DNA from: Flammeovirga sp. EKP202
GTDB taxonomy: Bacteria > Bacteroidota > Bacteroidia > Cytophagales > Flammeovirgaceae
Direction of reading: 5' to 3'
Assembly: GCF_014534745.1 (NCBI RefSeq)
Contig: NZ_JACVVP010000023.1
Coordinates: forward strand, 1 to 64,000
DNA: 64,000 nucleotides
The translations under genes and the position numbers were made by a program. This document shows, piece after piece, positions 1-8,895 of this stretch. Position 1 is the first letter of the stretch. Each line of letters begins with the position of its first letter. The notes beneath the pieces are model-generated. The model made no database searches. It had not been told where the DNA came from and saw only the letters and a list, made by a program, of their open reading frames with translations.

Positions 1-3000
1 GCTGTTGAATCTTGCAGAGAGCAGAGGGCACGATCCCCAATCGCTCATTTCAATACCTCATAGGTTGCTGTTGAATTCGTTACCTCTTATTGTACTTGTA
101 AGTTTTAAATTTATTTCAATACCTCATAGGTTGCTGTTGAATCCATCACAAACTTTTTCAGCAAAGTTAAAGTAACATATTTCAATACCTCATAGGTTGC
201 TGTTGAATGCTTTAAAGGAAGGTTCCACTTACATTTACTTAAAATTTCAATACCTCATAGGTTGCTGTTGAATAGTAATCATCGGCAGTTGCAGAGAAAC
301 AGATATTATATTTCAATACCTCATAGGTTGCTGTTGAATTTATTCGAAATGTTAGAAAATCAAACCTTGAGTTGAATTTCAATACCTCATAGGTTGCTGT
401 TGAATTAAAAATTGGGGACAAGTTGTTGAGTCTCACACTGAATTTCAATACCTCATAGGTTGCTGTTGAATGTATACAAGCCCTAGATAATAAGTATTTC
501 TTCCCAAATTTCAATACCTCATAGGTTGCTGTTGAATAGAAATGTTATATTAGGAAGTGCTAACGCTTTCCATATTTCAATACCTCATAGGTTGCTGTTG
601 AATCTTCTGTCTTTTCTCTTAAATCTCCTTTTTACTTTCATTTCAATACCTCATAGGTTGCTGTTGAATTTGATTTATCGCCACTCCAAAACAGTATAAA
701 ATCTAATTTCAATACCTCATAGGTTGCTGTTGAATCTGACCTCATCGTTGCTGGGAAATTAGGTGGTGACACATTTCAATACCTCATAGGTTGCTGTTGA
801 ATTATATTCCCTAGCGTATACAAATTGTTTTACTCTCATTTCAATACCTCATAGGTTGCTGTTGAATATCAGGTATTCTTGTTGCTGGCTTAACGGGTTC
901 CATATTTCAATACCTCATAGGTTGCTGTTGAATATCTGTAGTTTTTAAAATATTCTGTATTGTTCTTATATTTCAATACCTCATAGGTTGCTGTTGAATG
1001 ATCTACTAACCCTGCCATATATTTCTGCTCTGTAAATTTCAATACCTCATAGGTTGCTGTTGAATTCTGTTTCAGATCTCAAATCAACATTAAGGAGTTA
1101 TTTCAATACCTCATAGGTTGCTGTTGAATTAAATCCCCTTCCATCGCTTTTGCATAATTGAAAATATTTCAATACCTCATAGGTTGCTGTTGAATTCAAT
1201 GAAAAAGTAGAAGTTAATTTACAGTTAAGAATTTCAATACCTCATAGGTTGCTGTTGAATGTTATCTGGATTAGTGTCTAAAACTTTTAGCTTTTTATTT
1301 CAATACCTCATAGGTTGCTGTTGAATATGTCGTACACTCCGTTTGTCTCTGTAATTCCAGAATTTCAATACCTCATAGGTTGCTGTTGAATCGGTATCCT
1401 GATTTCTAATTAGAATCGCTCTTTTCAATTTCAATACCTCATAGGTTGCTGTTGAATTATCATCCATTCGTTTTTAGAATCGTCATTGATGGTATTTCAA
1501 TACCTCATAGGTTGCTGTTGAATGCGTTCTCTTGGTTACGTCTCGTCATGCCTGTTTCTATTTCAATACCTCATAGGTTGCTGTTGAATCGAATAAACAT
1601 CAAGCTTTACTCCTGCACCATATCCATTTCAATACCTCATAGGTTGCTGTTGAATGTTCCATGAAGAAGAAGAGCGAACTTTTCAACTTTATTTCAATAC
1701 CTCATAGGTTGCTGTTGAATTTCAATAAATGCCGTACAGCAGACGAACGTGCTTATTTCAATACCTCATAGGTTGCTGTTGAATTTGTCTTCTTTTTCAG
1801 ACTCGTCTACTTTCTTCTTTTATTTCAATACCTCATAGGTTGCTGTTGAATACTAGAAACGGGCACATTGTTATATCTTTTCTCAAATTTCAATACCTCA
1901 TAGGTTGCTGTTGAATTTGACCTCCACCGTTATCAAATAACCAACCTCCCAATTTCAATACCTCATAGGTTGCTGTTGAATCGACTCTACAGGTTTTAGA
2001 GTATCTTCAAGTTTTTGATTTCAATACCTCATAGGTTGCTGTTGAATATTTCTTGTGACAGTAATGTTTTATTATTTGCAACATTTCAATACCTCATAGG
2101 TTGCTGTTGAATTTGTGATAAGCGTAAACTACCAAAATTACAGCACTATTTCAATACCTCATAGGTTGCTGTTGAATAATATACAACAGATATACAGATT
2201 ATTAATCTTTGTAATTTCAATACCTCATAGGTTGCTGTTGAATTTGAAGATGTGAAGAATAGTAGATATTACGATGATATTTCAATACCTCATAGGTTGC
2301 TGTTGAATTCAAAGACCAATCATCAGTATGGTACTCCTATCGAATTTCAATACCTCATAGGTTGCTGTTGAATATTTCAGTTAATCCAACCAGGTCTGCC
2401 AGATACCAAATTTCAATACCTCATAGGTTGCTGTTGAATTCCAGTGTGCAGGGATTTTAACATCCTTAAATAGAATTTCAATACCTCATAGGTTGCTGTT
2501 GAATATTAAGATGGTTTCAAAAATGTGAGTTTTGACCCAATTTCAATACCTCATAGGTTGCTGTTGAATATCCTTCCAAAGATTTATTTTTGATTCATTT
2601 GTTAAATTTCAATACCTCATAGGTTGCTGTTGAATTTTATCTAATGCAACGACCAATTTCGTTTTTACTTTATTTCAATACCTCATAGGTTGCTGTTGAA
2701 TATTGATTTACCTTGAGTCAATAGATTGATTGTTTTATTTCAATACCTCATAGGTTGCTGTTGAATTAAAGCTCCTGGTTCGTCCCCCCTATGTTCTCAT
2801 AAATTTCAATACCTCATAGGTTGCTGTTGAATATTTGTTCACCCATGCTTTTAAAAACATCAGTGAAATTTCAATACCTCATAGGTTGCTGTTGAATTTC
2901 AGTAGAGTCTAAGCAAATTAAGCAGTTAGATTTATTTCAATACCTCATAGGTTGCTGTTGAATCATACCTGTACGTGCTACAGCAAAGGCAGTTTGAAAT

Positions 3001-3421
3001 TTCAATACCTCATAGGTTGCTGTTGAATTCCCAAAAGTCTACCTGCAGGTGTGACTGAGAGAGAATTTCAATACCTCATAGGTTGCTGTTGAATAAAGTC
3101 GATGGATCGACTGAAGAATACGTCATGTATATTTCAATACCTCATAGGTTGCTGTTGAATGTCATCAAGAACTCCAATAAGATCATATTCTACAAATTTC
3201 AATACCTCATAGGTTGCTGTTGAATTTTTCCACTCCCACTCGTTTTTAATGTCAATTCCCAATTTCAATACCTCATAGGTTGCTGTTGAATGTTATCTGG
3301 ATTAGTATCTAAGACTTTAAGCTTTTTATTTCAATACCTCATAGGTTGCTGTTGAATTTTGAAGTGGAGATGAATGATGCTGTCTTTTTCTATTTCAATA
3401 CCTCATAGGTTGCTGTTGAAT
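1..3421 (-). CRISPR. Type I CRISPR array, 52 full repeats plus one partial, continuing off the left edge
   Basis: A 30-base repeat (plus-strand form starts ATTTCAATACC and ends GCTGTTGAAT) recurs about every 66 bases from 47-76 to 3392-3421. The last 10 bases of another copy occupy 1-10. I count 52 complete copies and 52 spacers, mostly 35-36 bases (range 34-37), and saw no repeat variants. On the minus strand the repeat ends in ATTGAAAT, the usual 8-base 5' handle of type I crRNAs. The array is therefore read right to left, the same way as the cas genes, and 3392-3421 is the leader-proximal repeat with the newest spacer at 3358-3391. Short open frames across the array are repeat artefacts, not genes. 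The total length is unknown because the distal end is outside the window. Confidence 0.98.
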
Positions 3422-3626
3422 CCGTCGAATCGACGACATAATATACCCCAAACATACATAAAAAAGAGGTTTGATTTTTTATTTTATCAAAAAATATCGT
3501 CGATAGGCAATTATAAGATTTCCCCCTTAGATCGACAACCTCGTTTTTATACTGTTTTGGAGTTGTTTTCAATAATTATTACAAAATGTCAAAGAACGAA
3601 CCAATAAACAACTTAGGGACCGACGA
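3422..3626 (-). promoter_or_regulatory. CRISPR leader between cas2 and the first repeat
   Basis: This 205-base AT-rich stretch separates the cas2 stop from the leader-proximal repeat, so by position and by array orientation it is the leader. It carries related CGTCGA words: a 13-base near-palindrome CGTCGAATCGACG at 3423-3435 directly against the first repeat, TATCGTCGATA at 3495-3505, ATCGACAACC at 3531-3540 and CGACGACT at 3621-3628. On the minus strand a TTCTTTGACATTTTG stretch lies near 3580-3600 and may belong to the array promoter. The promoter role is inferred. I see no coding gene here. Confidence 0.8.
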
Positions 3627-3887
3627 CTAAAGGAAATTATCAATAGATGATTTTTCATCACCGATTACCTCTTTTTGAAGCCAGTATTGCTCCCTATTCT
3701 TGAAGAGAATCAAAGAATCTCCTTCTTTCATAATCTCTTTTGCCTCTGCTTTAAAGTTTTCAAGTTGTACTTTTGTTAATTCTCCTTCAAAAACAGAGTT
3801 TTGAATCCAATTGAGATATTTCCTACAAAGTTTAAGCATTTTACCTACTCGTTTTGTATTCATATCATAAACCAATATTACATACAT
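3627..3887 (-). CDS. cas2: CRISPR-associated endoribonuclease/adaptation protein Cas2
   Basis: Cas2 forms the central dimer of the Cas1-Cas2 spacer integration complex. The 86-residue protein starts MYVILVYDMN, the typical first ferredoxin-fold strand of Cas2 with its conserved Asp, and has the expected small size. An upstream ATG at 3935 would add 16 residues and overlap the end of cas1. I prefer the ATG at 3887 because it gives the canonical N-terminus, leaves a 13-base gap after cas1, and is preceded by an AAAGAGAA purine stretch. It is the last gene of the minus-strand cas operon and faces the leader and array. Confidence 0.95.
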   Translation of the reverse strand: MYVILVYDMNTKRVGKMLKLCRKYLNWIQNSVFEGELTKVQLENFKAEAKEIMKEGDSLILFKNREQYWLQKEVIGDEKSSIDNFL

Positions 3888-3900
3888 AGTTCTCTTTGTA

Positions 3901-4905
3901 TTACCACCAACATTTAAATCCAATATAAGGCTCAATATCCATCAAGTGTTTACTGACTTTGTAACACTCTAATTTAATTAAGTGTTTATAACTAACGTTT
4001 CTACCTAAACTTCTATGCTTAATCGTGTCTGTTAATTTTTTATCCCAAGCTTGTAAAACTTTTTTCCTACCACTTTCTTTCAATAGACAAGCATTAATTT
4101 CAGCATTAAAATCTTTATGCTGTATTACTCCCTTATTGACCAAAGAGAAAATCATTCTGTCTACTAAAACAGGTTTAAAAACTTCTGCAAGATCTAATGC
4201 TAACGAAAAGCGGCGTACACCTGGTTCATGCAAAAAACTAATGGTCGGGTCTAATTGTGTATGATAAATCATATCTAAACAAGCTGTATAACATAGCATA
4301 TTAGAAAAACTAATCAACGCATTCATAGGATCAGTGGGAGGTCTTTTTTCCCTGCTAAACAATGGAAAAGTTGGACTTATCGTTGTAAAAGCACTATAAT
4401 AAGACTGTCTTATATTACCTTCCAATCCCATTAATTCATCTATCTGTGTTGTGGAAGAGATACGTGTTCTATATTCTTCTATCGCAAATATTGAAGCTGT
4501 AAGATCCTTGCCCCTATTGTGATAATATTTTATTGTTTTGAGCATATTAAAAGAAGCCGCATCAATAAAAGCTTGAGCGATTTGTATTCTTCTTTTGGAA
4601 TCCGCATAATGTAAACTTTGCTGAACATTCAACTGCCCTGCCTGTAGATATTCTTTAGGATAAAAAGAACCCGTATAATGTTCGTAGTAATCAAAAAAAT
4701 GAACTCCAATACCATTTTTCCCTAAAAAATTATACAAAGCTGAATTAGCATCTAAACTACCCAACACATACAAGTTGCCGACCTGCTCAACGGGCAAGTA
4801 CCTTGCTTGTCCTTCCCTTCCATTTTCATCTACAGGAACAAATTTCAACGTATTATCTTTTCTACTTAACCTTCCTGGGTTAAATAAATAATATGATTTT
4901 TTCAT
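3901..4905 (-). CDS. cas1: CRISPR-associated endonuclease/integrase Cas1
   Basis: Cas1 is the metal-dependent integrase that inserts new spacers at the leader end of the array. The 334-residue protein matches the family length. The usual metal-site residues are visible: E162 in LMGLEGNIR, H226 in FLHEPGVRR, and an acidic residue in LDLAEVFKP (D238 or E241). The N-terminal beta domain (roughly 1-85) begins MKKSYYLFNPGRLSR, as in type I-B-like Cas1. It overlaps cas4 by 4 bases (ATGA-type coupling), so the adaptation genes cas4-cas1-cas2 are probably translated together. Confidence 0.97.
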   Translation of the reverse strand: MKKSYYLFNPGRLSRKDNTLKFVPVDENGREGQARYLPVEQVGNLYVLGSLDANSALYNFLGKNGIGVHFFDYYEHYTGSFYPKEYLQAGQLNVQQSLHYADSKRRIQIAQAFIDAASFNMLKTIKYYHNRGKDLTASIFAIEEYRTRISSTTQIDELMGLEGNIRQSYYSAFTTISPTFPLFSREKRPPTDPMNALISFSNMLCYTACLDMIYHTQLDPTISFLHEPGVRRFSLALDLAEVFKPVLVDRMIFSLVNKGVIQHKDFNAEINACLLKESGRKKVLQAWDKKLTDTIKHRSLGRNVSYKHLIKLECYKVSKHLMDIEPYIGFKCWW

Positions 4906-5420
4906 AACTCAGCCGTTTCTTCCCCACTCCAACAAAAGTCAAAATAGGAACACTTTTTACATTTACTTTTTGATAATTTCGGAGGACATGTACCCTGTAA
5001 AATCTTTTCCGCAGTATGTAACCATTGCTCTACCTCAATGGTATCTGTAGCACTATCCCATTCTACATTTTCAACAATCCGAAGTTTGGGGTATTCAATG
5101 ACCGCTCTTGGGTTTTCTACTCCTATTTTCTCTAACAAATACAGATAGTACTTCACCTGAGCAATATGTGACTGCTCTTTTTTATTGGACTTCTTGACTT
5201 CATGAACAGTATTTGTTTTCGCATCAAAATAATCGATTTTTCCTATTCCCAAATCAATTTCTTGCCATTTTCCAGCACGTTGGGGATATGTAGTTTCTCC
5301 AATCAATCTTCCTTCTGCTACTAAGTCTGATGAACTTTCCATTCTCAAATGTTTAGCATGTAACCACATTTTGCGATGGCAGAGATGGAGGTAGGCGATG
5401 AGGGTTGGGGTGATATCCAT
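4902..5420 (-). CDS. cas4: CRISPR-associated exonuclease Cas4
   Basis: Cas4 is a RecB-type nuclease with an iron-sulphur cluster that trims prespacers and helps select PAM-bearing fragments. The 172-residue protein has the four expected cluster cysteines, C14 (in HLCHRKMWL) and C154, C157, C163 near the C-terminus (KSKCKKCSYFDFC); C145 is extra. The nuclease motifs appear as D63 (GKIDYFD), EVKK at 74-77 and a downstream QVKYY helix. It is the first gene of the adaptation block, 67 bases downstream of cas5, with a strong hairpin in that gap, and overlaps cas1 by 4 bases. Confidence 0.95.
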   Translation of the reverse strand: MDITPTLIAYLHLCHRKMWLHAKHLRMESSSDLVAEGRLIGETTYPQRAGKWQEIDLGIGKIDYFDAKTNTVHEVKKSNKKEQSHIAQVKYYLYLLEKIGVENPRAVIEYPKLRIVENVEWDSATDTIEVEQWLHTAEKILQGTCPPKLSKSKCKKCSYFDFCWSGEETAEL

Positions 5421-5444
5421 TTTCTTATTGTCTAAAGAATGGAC

Positions 5445-5480
5445 GAAGTTACTTTATAGTTGTATTTATAAAGTAACTTC
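5445..5480. repeat. Perfect 14-bp hairpin between cas5 and cas4
   Basis: GAAGTTACTTTATA at 5445-5458 is matched by its exact reverse complement at 5467-5480, with an 8-base loop. It fills most of the only sizeable gap between the effector genes (cas3-cas8-cas7-cas5) and the adaptation genes (cas4-cas1-cas2). No T-run follows on the minus strand, so it is not a classical intrinsic terminator. It could be a processing or attenuation element. Confidence 0.75.
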
Positions 5481-5487
5481 TAATTTG

Positions 5488-6162
5488 TTAAATACATTCG
5501 TAAACGGTGTAGCCTTTGGAAGTATGTGTACTTTTCAAAGGTAAAACCAGTACCTCTTTTTTCCTCTTAGTTTTCTTTGAACTGTAACTGTTGACTTGTT
5601 CAAAGCTTACCGAAGGATCAAAATCATCATATTCTTGTAGAATACCGACAGGGGCTTCGTTAATATCGAAGGGTTTAACATTAGCTTCTTGAGGGCTGTT
5701 GCTATATTCCAAGAATTGGAAGAAACAGCCTTTTTTGCCAAAGTAGTTAATTCGAAAGATATACTCTTTCAGGTATGTTTCTGCTTCCTCTGATGTTACC
5801 TCGAAGATCAGTTCGATGGGATTGGAGATATGAACGTATTCCCGATAAGCGACTGTTTGCTGAAATCCACCTCCACTTCGGGCAGGCTTGTGGATTTTCA
5901 GAAAAGAGTTGTTGACAGAAAAACAACTGCCCGACTCGATATGGTAGGTTATTTTAGCCTGTTTGATGTAATCAAAGACTGTACTTTTTTTCTGTTCCAA
6001 TACCTCCAAATCATTGCCTACCAAAATTGCCTGATTCAAGATTGCCATTTTTATTGAATAGGGCGAAGGTAATAGCAATGACTTCGCCCCAGAGTTGGTG
6101 GCGTTGCTGTTCTTTAAGGAGAAAAGGGCAGTCGGTAAAAATTTGGCTGAAAATTTAGGCAT
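5488..6162 (-). CDS. cas5: Cascade subunit Cas5 (type I-B-like)
   Basis: Cas5 is the RAMP protein that caps the 5' handle of the crRNA in Cascade. The N-terminal part has the family pattern around residues 10-42, with a LLLPSPYSIKMAIL segment resembling the usual P-P-(T/S)-x-x-K-G-A helix start. A GGGF glycine-rich stretch near 98-101 precedes further strands. Length (224 residues) is normal. Its ATG overlaps the cas7 stop in a TAATG arrangement, so translation is coupled to cas7. The C-terminal 40 residues are Lys-rich (KKTKRKK), consistent with RNA contact. The assignment rests on motif and position. Confidence 0.88.
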   Translation of the reverse strand: MPKFSAKFLPTALFSLKNSNATNSGAKSLLLPSPYSIKMAILNQAILVGNDLEVLEQKKSTVFDYIKQAKITYHIESGSCFSVNNSFLKIHKPARSGGGFQQTVAYREYVHISNPIELIFEVTSEEAETYLKEYIFRINYFGKKGCFFQFLEYSNSPQEANVKPFDINEAPVGILQEYDDFDPSVSFEQVNSYSSKKTKRKKEVLVLPLKSTHTSKGYTVYECI

Positions 6163-7103
6163 TAGCTGATTCGGTAAGGTTCATATTCATTGATCAGGTC
6201 CGCCATTTTTTCAGTGAACTCATCCATGCTATTGAAAGACAAACATTGTAGTTTCGCTTTTTTATCGATCTTGTTCAAGTTTTCTGTGATTTTCAGAATT
6301 TGTGTATCATAAGTATCATTAAGCGGGCTGACCGTTGGTGCTGGTGTCATGGATTCAGAAATAGTAATAACTCCAGCAAAATTAGTGATGTGTGGTTTTT
6401 GTGTACTGGTCATTGCACCTTTTGGGTTAAGTACACTATTCAAGAGTCCCATCATCACGGATTTATAACGTTCTAATCGTTCACTTTCTTCAATTGGGTA
6501 TTCTCGTTTGAACTCGTTGAAACCAATTTTGTAAAGGTCAAGGCTACAGATAAAAGCATAGACACCATGATTGGTTGGTCTGTTAAAAGGCGTTGGATTA
6601 GGGCTATCTTGTGTTGCACCACGCATATGGAAATGTGTTTCTGTATCAGATACAGTAGGTTTTCCAATCGTCCAACCAAATTCAACTAAGGATTTGCGAG
6701 GGGTGTTTTTGATTCCTTTTACGTCATCAACCATCAATACACCATGTGTATCGGTAATAGTACATGTACTAATGATTCCGTCTTGTACACCTGCTTGTGA
6801 TTTTTCTTTGACTACTTTGTTTAACTCATCTGCACTAATTCTATCAGGGCTTAACAATTTTGCCTTTTCACTAAGTTTTAAGGCATTCTCGACACAATAG
6901 TTGGCTTGATGTCCGGCGTGAATATGCTTGAACATATCTCCCGATATGGCATTGACGGTATGAGGTTCTTTTTTGTCATCTACTACTGTGACTTGACGAG
7001 TGATGATTTGATTTCCTTCTCCTCCTTCGTTGTTGAGCGAGTGCATATTCAGTGTGATTTCAGCACTGATGGATAGGCTAGCGATTTTTGTTTTTTCAGA
7101 CAT
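6162..7103 (-). CDS. cas7: Cascade backbone subunit Cas7 (Cst2/DevR type)
   Basis: Cas7 forms the helical backbone that coats the crRNA spacer. The 313-residue protein has the DevR/Cst2-type pattern: a first strand SLSISAEITLNMHSLNNEG (residues 9-27), then AISGDMFKHIHAGH near 53-65, and a central GVYAFICSLDLYKIGF near 180-196. A conserved His in HITNFAG lies toward the C-terminus. It sits between cas8 (40-base gap) and cas5 (one-base overlap), the usual effector order. The type I-B label follows the Cst2/DevR resemblance and is less certain than the Cas7 identity. Confidence 0.92.
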   Translation of the reverse strand: MSEKTKIASLSISAEITLNMHSLNNEGGEGNQIITRQVTVVDDKKEPHTVNAISGDMFKHIHAGHQANYCVENALKLSEKAKLLSPDRISADELNKVVKEKSQAGVQDGIISTCTITDTHGVLMVDDVKGIKNTPRKSLVEFGWTIGKPTVSDTETHFHMRGATQDSPNPTPFNRPTNHGVYAFICSLDLYKIGFNEFKREYPIEESERLERYKSVMMGLLNSVLNPKGAMTSTQKPHITNFAGVITISESMTPAPTVSPLNDTYDTQILKITENLNKIDKKAKLQCLSFNSMDEFTEKMADLINEYEPYRIS

Positions 7104-7143
7104 GCTATTTATTTTTTTTAGAGGTGATTCATTTTTTTCTGTA

Positions 7144-8895
7144 CTATTTGTTTTCTTGGCTAGATAGTTCCTTTCTTTCAGTACCTTCTAGGGCAAATCC
7201 ATAGGAAGTAAGTAAAGCTCCAATAAGGCGAGATGAATATTGATTAACCAAGTCATAGAACTGATTGAGTTCAGAGACCTTTACATTTGCTCTAAAATAT
7301 GTTTCTTCTTTTGCTTCGACTTCTTTTTGTTGTTTTTCTACAAAACGAGCAGTTTCTGCATTGTAGGTACTGATAAAATCTCCTATGAAAGTGGTCAAAT
7401 CTTCTTTGGATTTCGATTTGTTTTGCAACTGCTGTGATAGTCCATAACGGATTTCGAATTTACGATTTTCCTTTGGGGTGTACTGCAAGCTGACTGTACT
7501 TTTACGAATAGCTTTGGCTACGGCTTTAAAGCCTTCGTTTTCGATGATCTGCATGAGATCGAGGTTTTCTGTTTGCATATTTTGATAGAATCTTGAAAGT
7601 GTTTCTACTCTGAATGGTTTGATATAGTATTTTTCGTTGGCTAGTGAGCGTACCAAGTAGCCTGCGTACCAATTGTAGAATTGATGAAAGTCGTCTAAAG
7701 AACTACTTTTGGTACTACTCAAAAAGTTTCTGTAGGCTTGTAACGCTTGAATAGCATCTCCGTTTTCTTCTATAGATTTGATGATACTTTCTTGGCTTTC
7801 GAGAATGGTTATCCAGTCTCGGGCTTCTTGCTTGTTGCTATATTCGATAAAGTTGGGGGTGCCTAGAAATGAAATGTTTGCTACAGCACGATTGAATCCC
7901 AATTTCTTCTGATAAACGGTATGGAAACCATTGATTACTTGCTTTGGCTTCTTTTTGTATTCTTTGTCATGTTTGATAAAAAGCGTTACCAATCGGAACA
8001 TATTGAGTATATCAAGCTTGACCGAAGAGTTTGTTTTCAACTCTCTTTTGAAGTCTACAATCAATGGTAGTCCTGTTATGCCAATGTTTGTTACTTTAAA
8101 GTCAAGAACATAAATCTTGAGATCAAAGTCAGTTCCTACTTTGATGAATTGGATGGTCATTACTTCTATGGCTCCTATGATCTTCATGCTTTCAGTAATC
8201 CAAGAAGATTTGAGATTTCCCATTCCCCCGTCATTTGATTTGGGTTTGTTTAAGCCCTTTCCTTGATAAGGGTTGAGAAGTTGTTGTGATGTGATTTTCT
8301 TTGCCTTAAGTGAGTATGTTATTTTGCCTTCTATGCCTGTTATGTAATATTCCAATAGACTTTTGATGATAGAAGCAAAGTTTTCTTTATTCATCGTAAG
8401 GTTCTCATACGCACTCATGTAAGCACTATAAGGATTACGCTTTAGCTCTCTGTAAACATCAAAGGCTTTATCAAGCTTTTCATTAAACTCACTATTTTGT
8501 AGCTCGTTAAGGTCTGCATAAGCTTTCTTCTTTTCTTCACTGCTCAATTTCTCATTTTCTTCAATGAGTTGTGCTTTTTCCTTATATCCATCTTTTATTT
8601 CATTTTGTGCTGGATAATCAAAATAATCATCTTGACCTAGCTCTTTAGGTGCTAGTGTTGTTTCATCCTTTATCAAGAACTTTATCAAAGGAAAGTAGGA
8701 TAATCCCTCCAACATTTGTTGAGTGATTTCCTTATCCAATGTGAGTAGGTAATACCCATCCTTATCTATAAGTGTTACCTTGATCGCTAAGGATAATTCC
8801 TGGGTGACTTTTTTTAACAAGATGGCAAGTCCATAGGCTTCCAATGTTTCGGCATAAGTGCCTGATGTTTTTTTGACAAAAAAGTTTTTATACAT
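7144..8895 (-). CDS. cas8: Cascade large subunit, divergent Cas8
   Basis: By position between cas3 and cas7 and by size (583 residues), this is the large Cascade subunit that recognises the PAM and recruits Cas3. I recognise no close named motif. The protein has a central LNPYQGKGLNKPKSNDGGMG segment (residues about 208-227) followed by KSSWITESMKIIGAIEVM, and charged helical stretches at 105-150 and 510-540. It contains no cysteine, so it lacks the zinc-binding cluster seen in some Cas8 families. It overlaps cas3 by 8 bases. The subfamily (Cas8a/Cst1, Cas8b or Cmx1-like) is undecided. Confidence 0.75.
   Translation of the reverse strand: MYKNFFVKKTSGTYAETLEAYGLAILLKKVTQELSLAIKVTLIDKDGYYLLTLDKEITQQMLEGLSYFPLIKFLIKDETTLAPKELGQDDYFDYPAQNEIKDGYKEKAQLIEENEKLSSEEKKKAYADLNELQNSEFNEKLDKAFDVYRELKRNPYSAYMSAYENLTMNKENFASIIKSLLEYYITGIEGKITYSLKAKKITSQQLLNPYQGKGLNKPKSNDGGMGNLKSSWITESMKIIGAIEVMTIQFIKVGTDFDLKIYVLDFKVTNIGITGLPLIVDFKRELKTNSSVKLDILNMFRLVTLFIKHDKEYKKKPKQVINGFHTVYQKKLGFNRAVANISFLGTPNFIEYSNKQEARDWITILESQESIIKSIEENGDAIQALQAYRNFLSSTKSSSLDDFHQFYNWYAGYLVRSLANEKYYIKPFRVETLSRFYQNMQTENLDLMQIIENEGFKAVAKAIRKSTVSLQYTPKENRKFEIRYGLSQQLQNKSKSKEDLTTFIGDFISTYNAETARFVEKQQKEVEAKEETYFRANVKVSELNQFYDLVNQYSSRLIGALLTSYGFALEGTERKELSSQENK

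Noticed and set aside
239-514. Open frames within the array (239-514, 1446-1664, 3374-3607, 3390-3572)
   Set aside because: They translate the CRISPR repeat (STATYEVLKF or ISIPHRLLLN in periods of 22 residues) and are not genes.
2833-2867. Reading individual spacers as phage proteins (for example FTDVFKSMGEQ from 2833-2867 on the minus strand)
   Set aside because: A 35-base open frame is common by chance and no second copy supports it, unlike the pair at 1261 and 3292.
3888-3935. Longer start for cas2 at 3935
   Set aside because: It adds residues unrelated to Cas2 and overlaps the end of cas1; MYVILVYDMN is the canonical start.
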